NCBI GenBank assembly: GCA_035291705.1
Contig: DATDRM010000103.1
Location: forward strand, 1 to 8,816
Source of the DNA: DATDRM01 sp035291705
GTDB taxonomy: Bacteria; Chloroflexota; Anaerolineae; Anaerolineales; UBA4823
Reading direction: 5' to 3'
Length of the DNA stretch: 8,816 bases
Part shown: piece after piece, positions 1 to 6,526 of the stretch
Numbering within the stretch: position 1 is the first letter of the stretch
Layout of the letters: each line of letters begins with the position of its first letter
Made by a program: the position numbers and the translations under genes
Notes under the pieces: generated by a model
Seen by the model: only the letters and a program-made list of their open reading frames with translations
What the model was told of the DNA's origin: nothing
Databases searched by the model: none

Positions 1-1
1 A

Positions 2-196
2 GTGAAACCGCGCGCGTGGGAAGAGTTGGGGTGGGTGCCGCCTGCGCCGTACTTCCCATCTCTGGAGATCATCCCCGACGGCGGTGTGGAACAGTTTGCA
101 CATAAAGCACTGTCACAGCACTATGCTGTGGTTTATGGGGACCACCGTCAGAAATTGGGAGAACTGTGTGATCTGCTGGATATCGAAGTGATCTAA
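2..196 (+). CDS. L-fucose isomerase-like protein, C-terminal fragment (5' end outside window)
   Basis: Only the last 64 codons of a gene entering from the left are present, ending at TAA 194-196. The GTG at position 2 is probably an internal valine codon, not a start. The fragment aligns without gaps to the last 64 residues of the full-length isomerase-like protein at 7379-8794, with 35 of 64 residues identical by hand count. Shared blocks include WEE-GW, PAP, QHY, YGDHR and the terminal IEVI. The family (COG2407, L-fucose/L-arabinose isomerase superfamily) interconverts aldoses and ketoses in the cytoplasm. The histidine of QHY probably corresponds to the C-terminal metal or substrate-binding histidine of the superfamily. 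It converges on the oxidoreductase with only 8 bases between the stop codons and no visible terminator. The family call is solid by comparison with the downstream paralogue; the substrate is unknown. Confidence 0.85.
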   Translation: MKPRAWEELGWVPPAPYFPSLEIIPDGGVEQFAHKALSQHYAVVYGDHRQKLGELCDLLDIEVI

Positions 197-204
197 GGAT
201 CAGG

Positions 205-1197
205 TCAACCTACTTTCATCCAACATCCGGCGCGGGCGCTCTGGAAGAGCGCGTCGATGACTGCCATATTGGCGATCGCATCTTCCAGTGGAGTTGGGAC
301 GGGAGTATCTTCCAGGATCGCTCTCGAAAAAAGATCGCCCTGGATCGTAAACTGATCGCAGATAGCTAATTCGAACTCCCGCGTCCCACTGGCATTGTGC
401 AGGAGCAGGCGAGATGGGCTGTCAACTGGAGGATTGAAGGGGATCTCGAGCTCCACCTGGCCCAGCGTGCCCATGATGTTTACTCGCTGGAAATCCGATA
501 GCTGGGTGGAACAGGTAAACGTCGCGATTCCCGTTCCGAATTCTAAAATCCCGGAGGTCAGGCGGTCGGTCTTGAATTGAGGATCGAGCTGCATGGCGGC
601 AAATGCCCGTACAGGCTCGCTCTCGAATATTAACCTGGACAAAGATACAGCATAACAGCCTACATCCAGCAAGCCCCCACCGCCAATATCTGCCATGTTG
701 CGGATATTGGTGGGGTCCGCCAGGTAATAATTAAAGAATGCCTGGATGGAGCGCAATTCACCGATCTCCCCGCCTTTGACGAGCTGTTGGGCCAAGCGCC
801 ACTGCGGGTGGTGGTGATACATAAACGCTTCCATCACTTTCAATCCGGGATAGCGCCGGGAAGCCTGCAACAACTGCTGGGCATCCCCGGCATCCATCCC
901 CAGCGGTTTCTCGCACAGGACATGCTTACCTGCCTCCAGCGTTTTGATCGACCACGGGACGTGCAGGTGGTTGGGCAATGGGATATAGACCGCTTCAATT
1001 TCAGGGTCAGCTAACAGCTCGGCATAGGAACCGTAAGCCTTCGGGATGTAAAGCTGTCGCGCGGCCTCCTGCGCTTTCTCCAGGCTACGCGAGGCAATTG
1101 CCATGACCTGGGTGTATTCGCCCTTCTGCATGGCGGGTAAGACCTCGACCAGGGCAATACTGGCAGCGCCGAGCACTCCCCAACGGACTTTCCTCAT
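205..1197 (-). CDS. Gfo/Idh/MocA family NAD(P)-dependent oxidoreductase
   Basis: This 330-residue protein has the usual length and two-domain plan of the Gfo/Idh/MocA family. The N-terminal Rossmann fold opens with WGVLGAASIA (residues 6-15), with an alanine where many members have the third glycine. The signature CEKPLG (95-100) supplies the lysine K97. The C-terminal domain carries GGGGLLDVGCY (172-182), and Y182 fits the catalytic tyrosine of the dihydrodiol dehydrogenase / glucose-fructose oxidoreductase branch. Members oxidise or reduce sugars and cyclitols with NAD(P) in the cytoplasm. The start ATG (1197-1195) has a GAGGTGG ribosome-binding site just upstream. The gene is divergent from the DeoR regulator, with 283 bases between, so shared control is plausible. 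An aldose (for example xylose or glucose-type) dehydrogenase role is possible, but the substrate cannot be read from the sequence. Confidence 0.93.
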   Translation of the reverse strand: MRKVRWGVLGAASIALVEVLPAMQKGEYTQVMAIASRSLEKAQEAARQLYIPKAYGSYAELLADPEIEAVYIPLPNHLHVPWSIKTLEAGKHVLCEKPLGMDAGDAQQLLQASRRYPGLKVMEAFMYHHHPQWRLAQQLVKGGEIGELRSIQAFFNYYLADPTNIRNMADIGGGGLLDVGCYAVSLSRLIFESEPVRAFAAMQLDPQFKTDRLTSGILEFGTGIATFTCSTQLSDFQRVNIMGTLGQVELEIPFNPPVDSPSRLLLHNASGTREFELAICDQFTIQGDLFSRAILEDTPVPTPLEDAIANMAVIDALFQSARAGCWMKVG

Positions 1198-1258
1198 TTT
1201 CCACCTCGCTTGTTTATAGATCCAAGACCTCTGAAATTGTTTTTCCGATGCCCGGATT

Positions 1259-1279
1259 GTGGGAGCGGCTTTATCCCAC
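1259..1279. promoter_or_regulatory. Inverted repeat, candidate operator of the oxidoreductase gene
   Basis: GTGGGA (1259-1264) and TCCCAC (1274-1279) form a perfect 6-base inverted repeat around a 9-base spacer. It lies 62-82 bases upstream of the oxidoreductase start. On the minus strand a weak -10-like TAAAAT (1294-1289) lies just upstream, so the repeat would fall at the transcription start, a common operator position. The -35 for that promoter is poor, so the promoter part is speculative. The repeat could bind the DeoR protein or another regulator, or be chance. Confidence 0.35.
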
Positions 1280-1337
1280 GCTTGCCTTATTTTAACGTAT
1301 CTAGGACAGATTTATTGATAGATTATCGGTTATTATG

Positions 1338-1384
1338 CCGGAAAAATAGATTAATGTTGTTGGATTTTGTTGTTTTTTGTCCGG
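1338..1384. promoter_or_regulatory. Imperfect inverted repeat upstream of the DeoR promoter
   Basis: CCGGAAAAA (1338-1346) is mirrored by TTTTTTGTCCGG (1373-1384), giving CCGG-A-rich arms facing each other across a T- and G-rich spacer. The right arm ends 8 bases before the -35 box of the predicted regulator promoter. The position suits a regulator-binding or upstream activating element. The symmetry is imperfect, and in an AT-rich stretch it could be chance. Confidence 0.25.
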
Positions 1385-1391
1385 AATCAAG

Positions 1392-1420
1392 TTGACAGCA
1401 CCATTTTCTTGTGATTAAAT
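1392..1420 (+). promoter_or_regulatory. Sigma-70-type promoter for the DeoR-kinase operon
   Basis: A consensus TTGACA -35 box (1392-1397) is followed after exactly 17 bases by TTAAAT (1415-1420), which matches 4 of 6 positions of the -10 consensus. Transcription would begin near 1427, leaving a leader of about 54 bases before the regulator ATG. It is the best promoter match seen in the window and points toward the regulator and kinase. Confidence 0.6.
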
Positions 1421-1422
1421 TA

Positions 1423-1487
1423 ACATGCTGGTCGTAATAATACTTAAATTCCCTGGCCTCATTTCGTCCGCCGGTTAGACATGCTGG
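1423..1487. repeat. Pair of 9-base direct repeats ACATGCTGG
   Basis: ACATGCTGG occurs at 1423-1431, at the predicted transcription start, and again at 1479-1487, overlapping the regulator start codon; the copies are 56 bases apart. Such a pair could serve as half-sites for autoregulation by a DeoR protein, some of which bind repeated sites around their own promoter. Nine bases is short enough for coincidence. Confidence 0.25.
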
Positions 1488-2326
1488 CTGAGCTGAGAAG
1501 ATTGCGCATCGCTGAGTATGTTCGGCAACACGAGAGTGGGATTGTCACCGTTGCCGAGCTGAGCCAGAAGCTGGCAGTATCCGATATGACGATCCGCCGC
1601 GACCTGGCACTGCTCGAGAGCAAGTCGATCCTGCGCAGGGTCCATGGGGGGGCGGCGGCTTATCAGTCGACCGAGGGCGACAAACCATTCTCAGACCGCT
1701 CCACCCGGGCAAATCCGCAAAAGAGGATCATCGGCTGGCTGGCAGCGCAATTGGTGCAGGACGACGACCGCATCATTTTGGACGCTGGCACCACCACACT
1801 GCAAGTGGCCTATAACCTCACCTGTAAAAACCACCTGACCGTCATCACAAACAACATCCCGATCTCCAAAGTGCTCTCCGCCTGCCCAAATATCACCATC
1901 GTGTTGCTTGGGGGAGTTGTCAAGCACATCGAGTTGTGCACCAAGGGCGATATGGTCAAACAGGCGCTTTCCCTTTTATCGGCGGATAAGTACTTCCTGA
2001 GCGCTACCAGTTTCTCGATTGGCATGGGTGCAATGGAAACGGACATGGCGGAGACAGAAGTCAAGCAAGCCATGCTTCGATCGGCGGAGGAGGTCATCCT
2101 CGTGGCAGACAGCTTCAAATTCGAGGTGACTTCATTGATTCAGGTCGCGCCCATCAAACATATCCATAAAATCGTGACAGACGACGGCCTGCCACTTGAG
2201 ACAATCCACGCCATCGAGTCCCAGGGAGTGGAAGTGATCACCCCTCTGAGACAAGCTTTCCAGCCTGTCCCCGATGAGATCCGGCTTTTAATGGATCAAA
2301 CAGCGGCGCTTAGAGCGTTGATCTAA
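1481..2326 (+). CDS. DeoR/GlpR-family transcriptional regulator
   Basis: The 281-residue protein has both DeoR-family domains. Residues 1-60 form the N-terminal helix-turn-helix: TVAELSQKLAVS, then the signature MTIRRDLALLE, closing with RRVHGGA. The C-terminal sugar-phosphate sensor domain shows DAGTTT (101-106), VITNN and VVLLGG-like segments that form the effector pocket in this family. DeoR proteins usually repress sugar operons and release DNA when a phosphorylated intermediate binds. The likely effector is therefore the product of the kinase encoded 34 bases downstream, which is an inference from the neighbourhood. No in-frame start lies between the upstream TAA (1445-1447) and the ATG at 1481, and that ATG gives the normal family N-terminus. 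Oddly, no Shine-Dalgarno sequence precedes it. It probably controls the operon and perhaps the divergent oxidoreductase. Confidence 0.94.
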   Translation: MLAELRRLRIAEYVRQHESGIVTVAELSQKLAVSDMTIRRDLALLESKSILRRVHGGAAAYQSTEGDKPFSDRSTRANPQKRIIGWLAAQLVQDDDRIILDAGTTTLQVAYNLTCKNHLTVITNNIPISKVLSACPNITIVLLGGVVKHIELCTKGDMVKQALSLLSADKYFLSATSFSIGMGAMETDMAETEVKQAMLRSAEEVILVADSFKFEVTSLIQVAPIKHIHKIVTDDGLPLETIHAIESQGVEVITPLRQAFQPVPDEIRLLMDQTAALRALI

Positions 2327-2347
2327 GGAAAAGTAACGTAGTTGTTT

Positions 2348-2363
2348 AAAGGGAGTTACCTTG
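2348..2363 (+). promoter_or_regulatory. Ribosome-binding site deciding a TTG start for the kinase
   Basis: AAAGGGAG (2348-2355) lies 5 bases before TTG at 2361. No ATG or GTG fits, because the conserved sugar-kinase motif LDAGTTS begins at residue 8 from this TTG, the normal distance from the start in the family. Confidence 0.75.
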
Positions 2364-3887
2364 GCTGATTACTTGCTTGGTTTGGACGCTGGCACCACTT
2401 CAGTAAAAGCCGCCCTGTTTGACAATTGGGGGATCTGTCTGGGAATTGGCCGTGAAGAATACCAGCTCAGTACCCCTTCAGCCGAGCAAGCCGAGCTAGA
2501 AGCTGAGATTTACTGGCGGTCCAGCGTCACTGCTATCCGCACCGCCGCGCAGGCAGCAGGTGTCTCCCCGGCTCAGGTGCGCGCCATCGCCGTCTCCAGC
2601 CAGGGCGAGACGACCATCCCATTAAACGCACAAGGGACGCCTTTAAGACCGGCGTTGGTCTGGCTGGATAACCGCTCGCACTCCCAGGCGCATTGGCTGG
2701 CCTCCCACACTGACCGCCAGGAGGTGTATGAGGTGACCGGCGTGCCCGAGATCACCCCGACCTGGAGCGCCTGCAAAATTCTCTGGATCCGCCAGAACGA
2801 GCCCAAGATCTTCGAGCAAGTCCATAAATATTTACTGGTGAAGGACTATCTGGTCTACCGACTGACTGGTGAATTTGTAACCGATGGGGCCACCGCCTGC
2901 ACCTCTTTGCTCTATGATATCCGCCATCACCAATGGTGGCCGGAGATGCTGGATGCAGTGGGTATTTCCCCCAGCCATTTACCTGTGATCACCCGCCCAG
3001 GAGAAGCTGTCGGCCACCTGACTGGACCAGCAGCCGAAGCGTTGGGCCTGGATAGGCAAACCCTGGTGATCAACGGCGGCATGGACCAGGCGGTAGGCGC
3101 AATCGGGGCAGGGAGCATCACATCTGACGTCATATCCGAAACCACAGGGGCTGCCTTGGCGATCCAGGTGACAACGCCCTATCCGAACATGCATTCGCAC
3201 TTTCGCTTTCCTGTTTATGTCCACAGCCTGCCGGATTTGTACCTATACGTGCCGGTCCTGCCGACTGGCGGCATGGCGTTTAAGTGGTTCCGAGATACTT
3301 TTGGGGGCAGCGAGCTCCATGCGGCGAAGGAGAGCGGTCGTGATGCTTACGATTTGTTTACTGAGATGGCTGCTCGGGTTCCGCCGGGTTGCGATGGGCT
3401 GGTGATGTTGCCGCATTTGATGGGTGCTTTCAGTCCGGAGGAAAACCCGACGGCGCGCGGCGTGTTCAGCGGTTTCACTCTCAGCCATGGCAAGGGACAT
3501 TTTGTGCGAGCGATCCTGGAGGGTGTGGCCTTCAACCTGCACCAGATCCTGGCGGCTATGAACGAGGCCGGCCTTCATTTTAGTGAAGTGCGTACCAGTG
3601 GTGGAGGCGCCCGCAGCCTGCTTTGGAACCAGATCAAGGCTGATGTGTGCGGAATGCCGATTGTCACCCTGGCAAATGAGGAAACCGCGTTATTAGGTGA
3701 TGCCATCCTGGCCGGAGTAGCGTGTGGCGTCTTCAACTCAGTTGCCGAAGCCTGCGCCCAGATGGTTGCCATAAAAGAACGAGTCCAACCAAGCAATCAT
3801 TTGGTTGCATACGAAAAGCTATATCAACGCTATTACGAACTCAACCAATGCCTTGGGCCGTATTTCCGATCCAATTATTCTGGATAG
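2361..3887 (+). CDS. FGGY-family carbohydrate kinase (xylulokinase-like)
   Basis: The 508-residue length and motif order are those of the FGGY sugar kinases, which transfer phosphate from ATP to a ketose or polyol in the cytoplasm. The N-terminal phosphate-binding loop DAGTTS is at residues 9-14. The catalytic region GGMDQAVGAIGAG contains D242, the expected catalytic base. The C-terminal ATPase half has the family signature at GGGARSLLWNQIKADVCGMP (from residue 414). It most resembles the xylulokinase/gluconokinase-like branch, but L-fuculose, ribulose or another ketose is equally compatible with the isomerase-like neighbours. Translation starts at TTG with a good ribosome-binding site. The gene follows the regulator after 34 bases with no terminator, so the two are probably co-transcribed. 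A gap of 222 bases separates it from the transporter genes. Its product may be the effector of the DeoR protein. Confidence 0.94.
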   Translation: MADYLLGLDAGTTSVKAALFDNWGICLGIGREEYQLSTPSAEQAELEAEIYWRSSVTAIRTAAQAAGVSPAQVRAIAVSSQGETTIPLNAQGTPLRPALVWLDNRSHSQAHWLASHTDRQEVYEVTGVPEITPTWSACKILWIRQNEPKIFEQVHKYLLVKDYLVYRLTGEFVTDGATACTSLLYDIRHHQWWPEMLDAVGISPSHLPVITRPGEAVGHLTGPAAEALGLDRQTLVINGGMDQAVGAIGAGSITSDVISETTGAALAIQVTTPYPNMHSHFRFPVYVHSLPDLYLYVPVLPTGGMAFKWFRDTFGGSELHAAKESGRDAYDLFTEMAARVPPGCDGLVMLPHLMGAFSPEENPTARGVFSGFTLSHGKGHFVRAILEGVAFNLHQILAAMNEAGLHFSEVRTSGGGARSLLWNQIKADVCGMPIVTLANEETALLGDAILAGVACGVFNSVAEACAQMVAIKERVQPSNHLVAYEKLYQRYYELNQCLGPYFRSNYSG

Positions 3888-4109
3888 AAAGGAGAACGAA
3901 GGGAAAATAACCCGCGATCTGGCAAGCTGCAAATGATCGTCCTTCACAACCCATTGTCGATTGATGATTTTTCTACCGACGAAAGGAGATGACGCCAGAC
4001 AAGAATTAATAAACGCAATGCAAGGAGGTAATCAAGACGATAATGGTAAACAGGTTGATATGGGAGTTCAGGTCATTTAATCCACTCAGATAGAAAAGAG
4101 GATGTAGAA
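3888..4109 (+). other. Kinase to binding-protein gap with unused Shine-Dalgarno-like sites
   Basis: This 222-base gap has no convincing gene. It holds three purine-rich Shine-Dalgarno-like stretches: AAAGGAG (3888-3894), AAAGGAG (3982-3988) and AAGGAGGT (4022-4029). None has a start codon at the usual distance leading to a long frame. Two tiny frames follow: 20 codons from ATG 4018 to TAA 4080, and 16 codons from ATG 4043 to TAG 4093. The second stops just before the ribosome-binding site of the binding-protein gene. No terminator hairpin with a T run is seen. The gap may be a leader, a remnant of a lost gene, or simple spacer. Confidence 0.5.
4055..4083 (+). promoter_or_regulatory. Weak candidate promoter before the binding-protein gene
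   Basis: TTGATA (4055-4060) is followed after 17 bases by TAATCC (4078-4083), or after 15 by TTTAAT. A start near 4090 would leave a leader of about 20 bases that includes the GAGGA ribosome-binding site. The -10 match is poor, so the transporter genes may instead be read through from the kinase. Confidence 0.22.
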
Positions 4110-5432
4110 ATGAACAAAACAATTCGTTTGTTAATCAATGCGTTGATTGTCATGTCAATTTTGTTGGCTGCTGCAGGGTGTGCACAGGCTCCAAAAACCG
4201 CCGAACCACAAAAGCTGACGATCTGGATCAACGGGAGAGACAGCTTCATTGGTCCAAATGAGCAACAGCTTCCCCAGGACCAGTGGTATATATCCCAGGC
4301 GATAAAACGGTTTGAAGAGGCAAATCCTGGTGTGACCATTGAATTGGTCGCCCAGGCAGATGCTTATGCAGCCCATCAAATGTTCCGCACTGCCGGGCTG
4401 GCTGGGAATGCCCCCGATATTGCCAACCTGTGGGCGGGACAATTCATTTTCACTCTCGAGGAGGTAATCACCCCGATTAACGACAAGATTCCGCAAGCAG
4501 ACCGTGATAATTTACTCGGCTGGATTACGGATACGGTCGGTTTTAAAGAAGGCAATCCAATTCTCGGCTATCCGACTCCGGATAACCAGATGTGCATCTT
4601 CCTGTACAACAAGAAAATTATGCAGGAGGTTGGATTAGATTATGAAGCCAATCCCCCGAGAACGATGGATACCTTTTTCGCGGACATGGAGAAGATCAAG
4701 AACGCGGGATATATCCCGATCGCGGCTGATGAAGCAATCGACGGATATGCCTACTATTTCTTCCAAATCGCGGCATACTGGTGGGTGCAGCAAAACGGTT
4801 TTGACCCGATCCTGGCTGCAGACCGGGGCGAGGCCAATTTCGCTGACGACCAGGCGCTTCTAGCCGCCCTGAACGCGTATCACGATATCTGGGCAAAAGG
4901 TTACATGAATCAGGATGCAGCCACATCCAGTGATTCATGGAATAAATTCCTGCAGGGGAAAGTCGCCATGGTCCCCAGGGTTAATTCATTCATCAAAGAT
5001 GCCCAGGACGCTTTGGGTGAGGAGAATGTTGGGGCGATCATACCGCCTGATATATCCGATACCGCCAAGATCAAAAACGGCACGATCGGCGGACCTGGCC
5101 AGGTCATGGTCATAGCCAAAAACTCCAAGTATCCGGATACGGCAGTGAAATTCATGTCGTTCTTGAATTCAAAGGATGAAGTGCTTAAGTTAAATGAGTT
5201 CCAAACGAAAGTGCCAATCCGGAAGGATGTCACAGAAGCAGACTTGGGTTTGAAGCCTGGCTCCGTCGGCTCAAAACTAATCGAGTGGAGCAAGAATTAT
5301 GTCTTCTGGGTAGATAACTCCCTCTCAGACCCAGTAGTAGCTGATTTCAATAAACTGTTGCCTCTGGTGCTGACCGGCAAGATGACTCCGGAGGAACTCG
5401 CCGCCCAGCTAGACAAGGACAAAGGGCAGTAG
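4110..5432 (+). CDS. ABC transporter sugar-binding lipoprotein (family 1, COG1653)
   Basis: This 440-residue protein is an extracellular solute-binding protein of the large, oligosaccharide- or monosaccharide-binding type. It begins with a lipoprotein signal peptide: positive residues MNKTIR, a hydrophobic stretch (7-21) and a lipobox ending AAG-C24, where lipidation and cleavage would anchor it to the outer face of the membrane. The mature part shows the family pattern: a first beta strand (KLTIWI), an ANPGVTIELV segment, APDIANLWAG, and the C-terminal hinge region with PDTAVKFMSFLNS. Many tryptophans and tyrosines (for example YYFFQIAAYWWVQQNG) suit stacking on sugar rings. GAGGA (4098-4102) lies 7 bases before the ATG. 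It would deliver sugar to the two permeases downstream. It is separated from them by a 196-base gap with a hairpin, which may let it be made in excess. The sugar is not identifiable. Confidence 0.94.
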   Translation: MNKTIRLLINALIVMSILLAAAGCAQAPKTAEPQKLTIWINGRDSFIGPNEQQLPQDQWYISQAIKRFEEANPGVTIELVAQADAYAAHQMFRTAGLAGNAPDIANLWAGQFIFTLEEVITPINDKIPQADRDNLLGWITDTVGFKEGNPILGYPTPDNQMCIFLYNKKIMQEVGLDYEANPPRTMDTFFADMEKIKNAGYIPIAADEAIDGYAYYFFQIAAYWWVQQNGFDPILAADRGEANFADDQALLAALNAYHDIWAKGYMNQDAATSSDSWNKFLQGKVAMVPRVNSFIKDAQDALGEENVGAIIPPDISDTAKIKNGTIGGPGQVMVIAKNSKYPDTAVKFMSFLNSKDEVLKLNEFQTKVPIRKDVTEADLGLKPGSVGSKLIEWSKNYVFWVDNSLSDPVVADFNKLLPLVLTGKMTPEELAAQLDKDKGQ

Positions 5433-5506
5433 TAAGTTTCAATTCAGTAAAAACAAAACATAGGGATTGTCCAAAAAGAACTATCCAATCGATTTTTCCA
5501 CCAGCT

Positions 5507-5556
5507 GTAGGGGCGACGTAACTTGTTCCCGCACTTTGGGGATGCGTCGCCCCTAC
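5507..5556. repeat. MITE/REP-like inverted repeat with nested hairpin
   Basis: GTAGGGGCGACG (5507-5518) and CGTCGCCCCTAC (5545-5556) are perfect reverse complements, 12 bases each. A T-G and an A-T pair extend the stem inward. Inside the 26-base loop, TCCC (5527-5530) pairs with GGGA (5539-5542), giving a second small hairpin. The arms are GC-rich in a more AT-rich setting, which suggests an inserted element rather than native spacer. No target duplication is seen at the edges and no T run follows, so it is not a classical terminator. In RNA it could slow polymerase or protect the upstream binding-protein message. Confidence 0.75.
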
Positions 5557-5560
5557 GAGA

Positions 5561-5572
5561 AGTTGCGCAACT
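5561..5572. promoter_or_regulatory. Perfect 12-base palindrome AGTTGCGCAACT
   Basis: The sequence equals its own reverse complement over 12 bases and starts 4 bases after the hairpin repeat. It is the type of site a dimeric regulator binds, and it lies 57 bases before the likely permease start. It may instead belong to the repeat element. Confidence 0.35.
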
Positions 5573-5619
5573 ATGTACTAGGCTGGGGTGTATCACGATC
5601 GAATGGCATGAGAGGTATG

Positions 5620-5631
5620 AGAGGATTTATG
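5620..5631 (+). promoter_or_regulatory. Ribosome-binding site deciding the first permease start
   Basis: AGAGGA (5620-5625) precedes ATG 5629-5631 by 3 bases. The other in-frame ATGs at 5608 and 5617 have no suitably spaced site, and the TTG at 5467 lies before the repeat element. Confidence 0.5.
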
Positions 5632-6516
5632 GGTATTAGCCTGCGCAGGATCAAAGTATCACAGGGAGTTCTCTCCATTCTCCCGGTGATTATTATTTTA
5701 ATTTTCATACGTTTCTACCCGATGGTAATGGCGATCTATCGGAGCTTCACCAATTGGAATGGTTTATATCGAAGTGATTGGATCGGTTTAGACAATTATG
5801 TAAAAATTTTTACAAACAGTCCTTTTTGGACGCTGCTTAGAAATAGCCTGGTGCTGCTCACGACCGTGCCTCTTCAACTCATGATCGGCATCTTCGTCGC
5901 AGTATTACTGTATGAAGAAGTAAAAGGCTGGAGATTTTTCAGGACGATCATCTATCTTCCCCAGATCATCGCGGCTGTAACCATAGGTTATCTATTTCGA
6001 GTCGCTTTTAGCCTTGATGGTCCCGTAAATCTTGTTATCCGCAGGATGAGTTTAGATTTTCTCGCCATCGAGTGGCTGGGTAATACCGCTACGGCGTTGG
6101 GTGTACTCGTGTTTTGTCTGACCTGGTTTTCAATCGGCTGGCAGGCAATCGTCATCCTTGGCGGGATGTCGAAAATATCACCCGATGTTTTTGAAGCTGC
6201 AAAAATGGATGGCGCAAATTTCTGGCAGAGAACTTTCTATGTTGTCATTCCCATGATTTCAAGGACGATCGAATATGCGGTCATCATGTCAATGGTCTGG
6301 ACCTTAACCAGTATTTTTGCATTTATCTATACAATCACGGCAGGCGGGCCTGGATATGAAACCTCGACCATTGACTACATGATTTATACAAAATTCTACC
6401 AGGCGGGCGCCCCATATGGATTTGCCTCGGCATTGGCCGTGATCTTGCTGATCATCATTCTTACTATCACGGTAGTTGAGATGCGCTACACCAATAAGGT
6501 CAGTGAATGGGAATGA
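5629..6516 (+). CDS. ABC sugar permease, MalF/UgpA type
   Basis: From ATG 5629 the protein has 295 residues, the usual length of this permease family. The frame is open from TTG 5467 (349 residues), but those extra residues cross a hairpin repeat and are charged rather than membrane-like, so I reject them; ATG 5608 or 5617 remain possible. The first membrane helix follows shortly (VLSILPVIIILIFIRFYP), then RSFTNWNG and further hydrophobic segments, about six in all. The cytoplasmic EAA loop that docks to the ATPase is clear: EAAKMDGANFWQRTFYVVIP, starting at residue 189. It forms the import channel with the second permease, which begins 10 bases after its stop. It works with the lipoprotein encoded upstream. 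No ATPase gene is nearby, so a shared ATPase is expected. Confidence 0.9.
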   Translation: MGISLRRIKVSQGVLSILPVIIILIFIRFYPMVMAIYRSFTNWNGLYRSDWIGLDNYVKIFTNSPFWTLLRNSLVLLTTVPLQLMIGIFVAVLLYEEVKGWRFFRTIIYLPQIIAAVTIGYLFRVAFSLDGPVNLVIRRMSLDFLAIEWLGNTATALGVLVFCLTWFSIGWQAIVILGGMSKISPDVFEAAKMDGANFWQRTFYVVIPMISRTIEYAVIMSMVWTLTSIFAFIYTITAGGPGYETSTIDYMIYTKFYQAGAPYGFASALAVILLIIILTITVVEMRYTNKVSEWE

Positions 6517-6526
6517 GCAGGTATAG

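Larger units (their letters stand above)
5433..5628. other. Binding-protein to permease gap with repeat element
   Basis: The 196 bases hold no separate gene. They contain an AT-rich start, a large hairpin repeat (5507-5556), an adjacent perfect palindrome (5561-5572) and a near-perfect 9-base tandem repeat (ATGAGAGGT at 5608, ATGAGAGGA at 5617) just before the permease start. The permease frame is open from TTG 5467 onward, but the added 54 residues are not membrane-protein-like and contain the repeat. Confidence 0.7.

Noticed and set aside
1213..1218. A TATAAA box on the minus strand as the oxidoreductase promoter
   Set aside because: It would leave a leader of only about 9 bases, too short for the ribosome-binding site, and has no -35 box.
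1259..1279. Resemblance to the GTGGGAGCGG start of Pseudomonas REP repeats
   Set aside because: Only the first ten or so bases agree, the second arm differs, and the surrounding genes do not suggest Pseudomonas.
1210..1395. A 61-codon plus-strand open frame in the divergent region
   Set aside because: No ribosome-binding site, no recognisable family and composition unlike the neighbours; it overlaps the inverted repeats and ends just before the promoter.
3243..3578. A 111-codon minus-strand frame inside the kinase, and similar antisense frames elsewhere
   Set aside because: These lie opposite well-supported genes, have no ribosome-binding sites and no recognisable domains; they are shadows of the coding strand.
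5507..5556. Hairpin as an intrinsic terminator after the binding-protein gene
   Set aside because: The loop is long, no T run follows either arm, and the permeases downstream need transcription through it.
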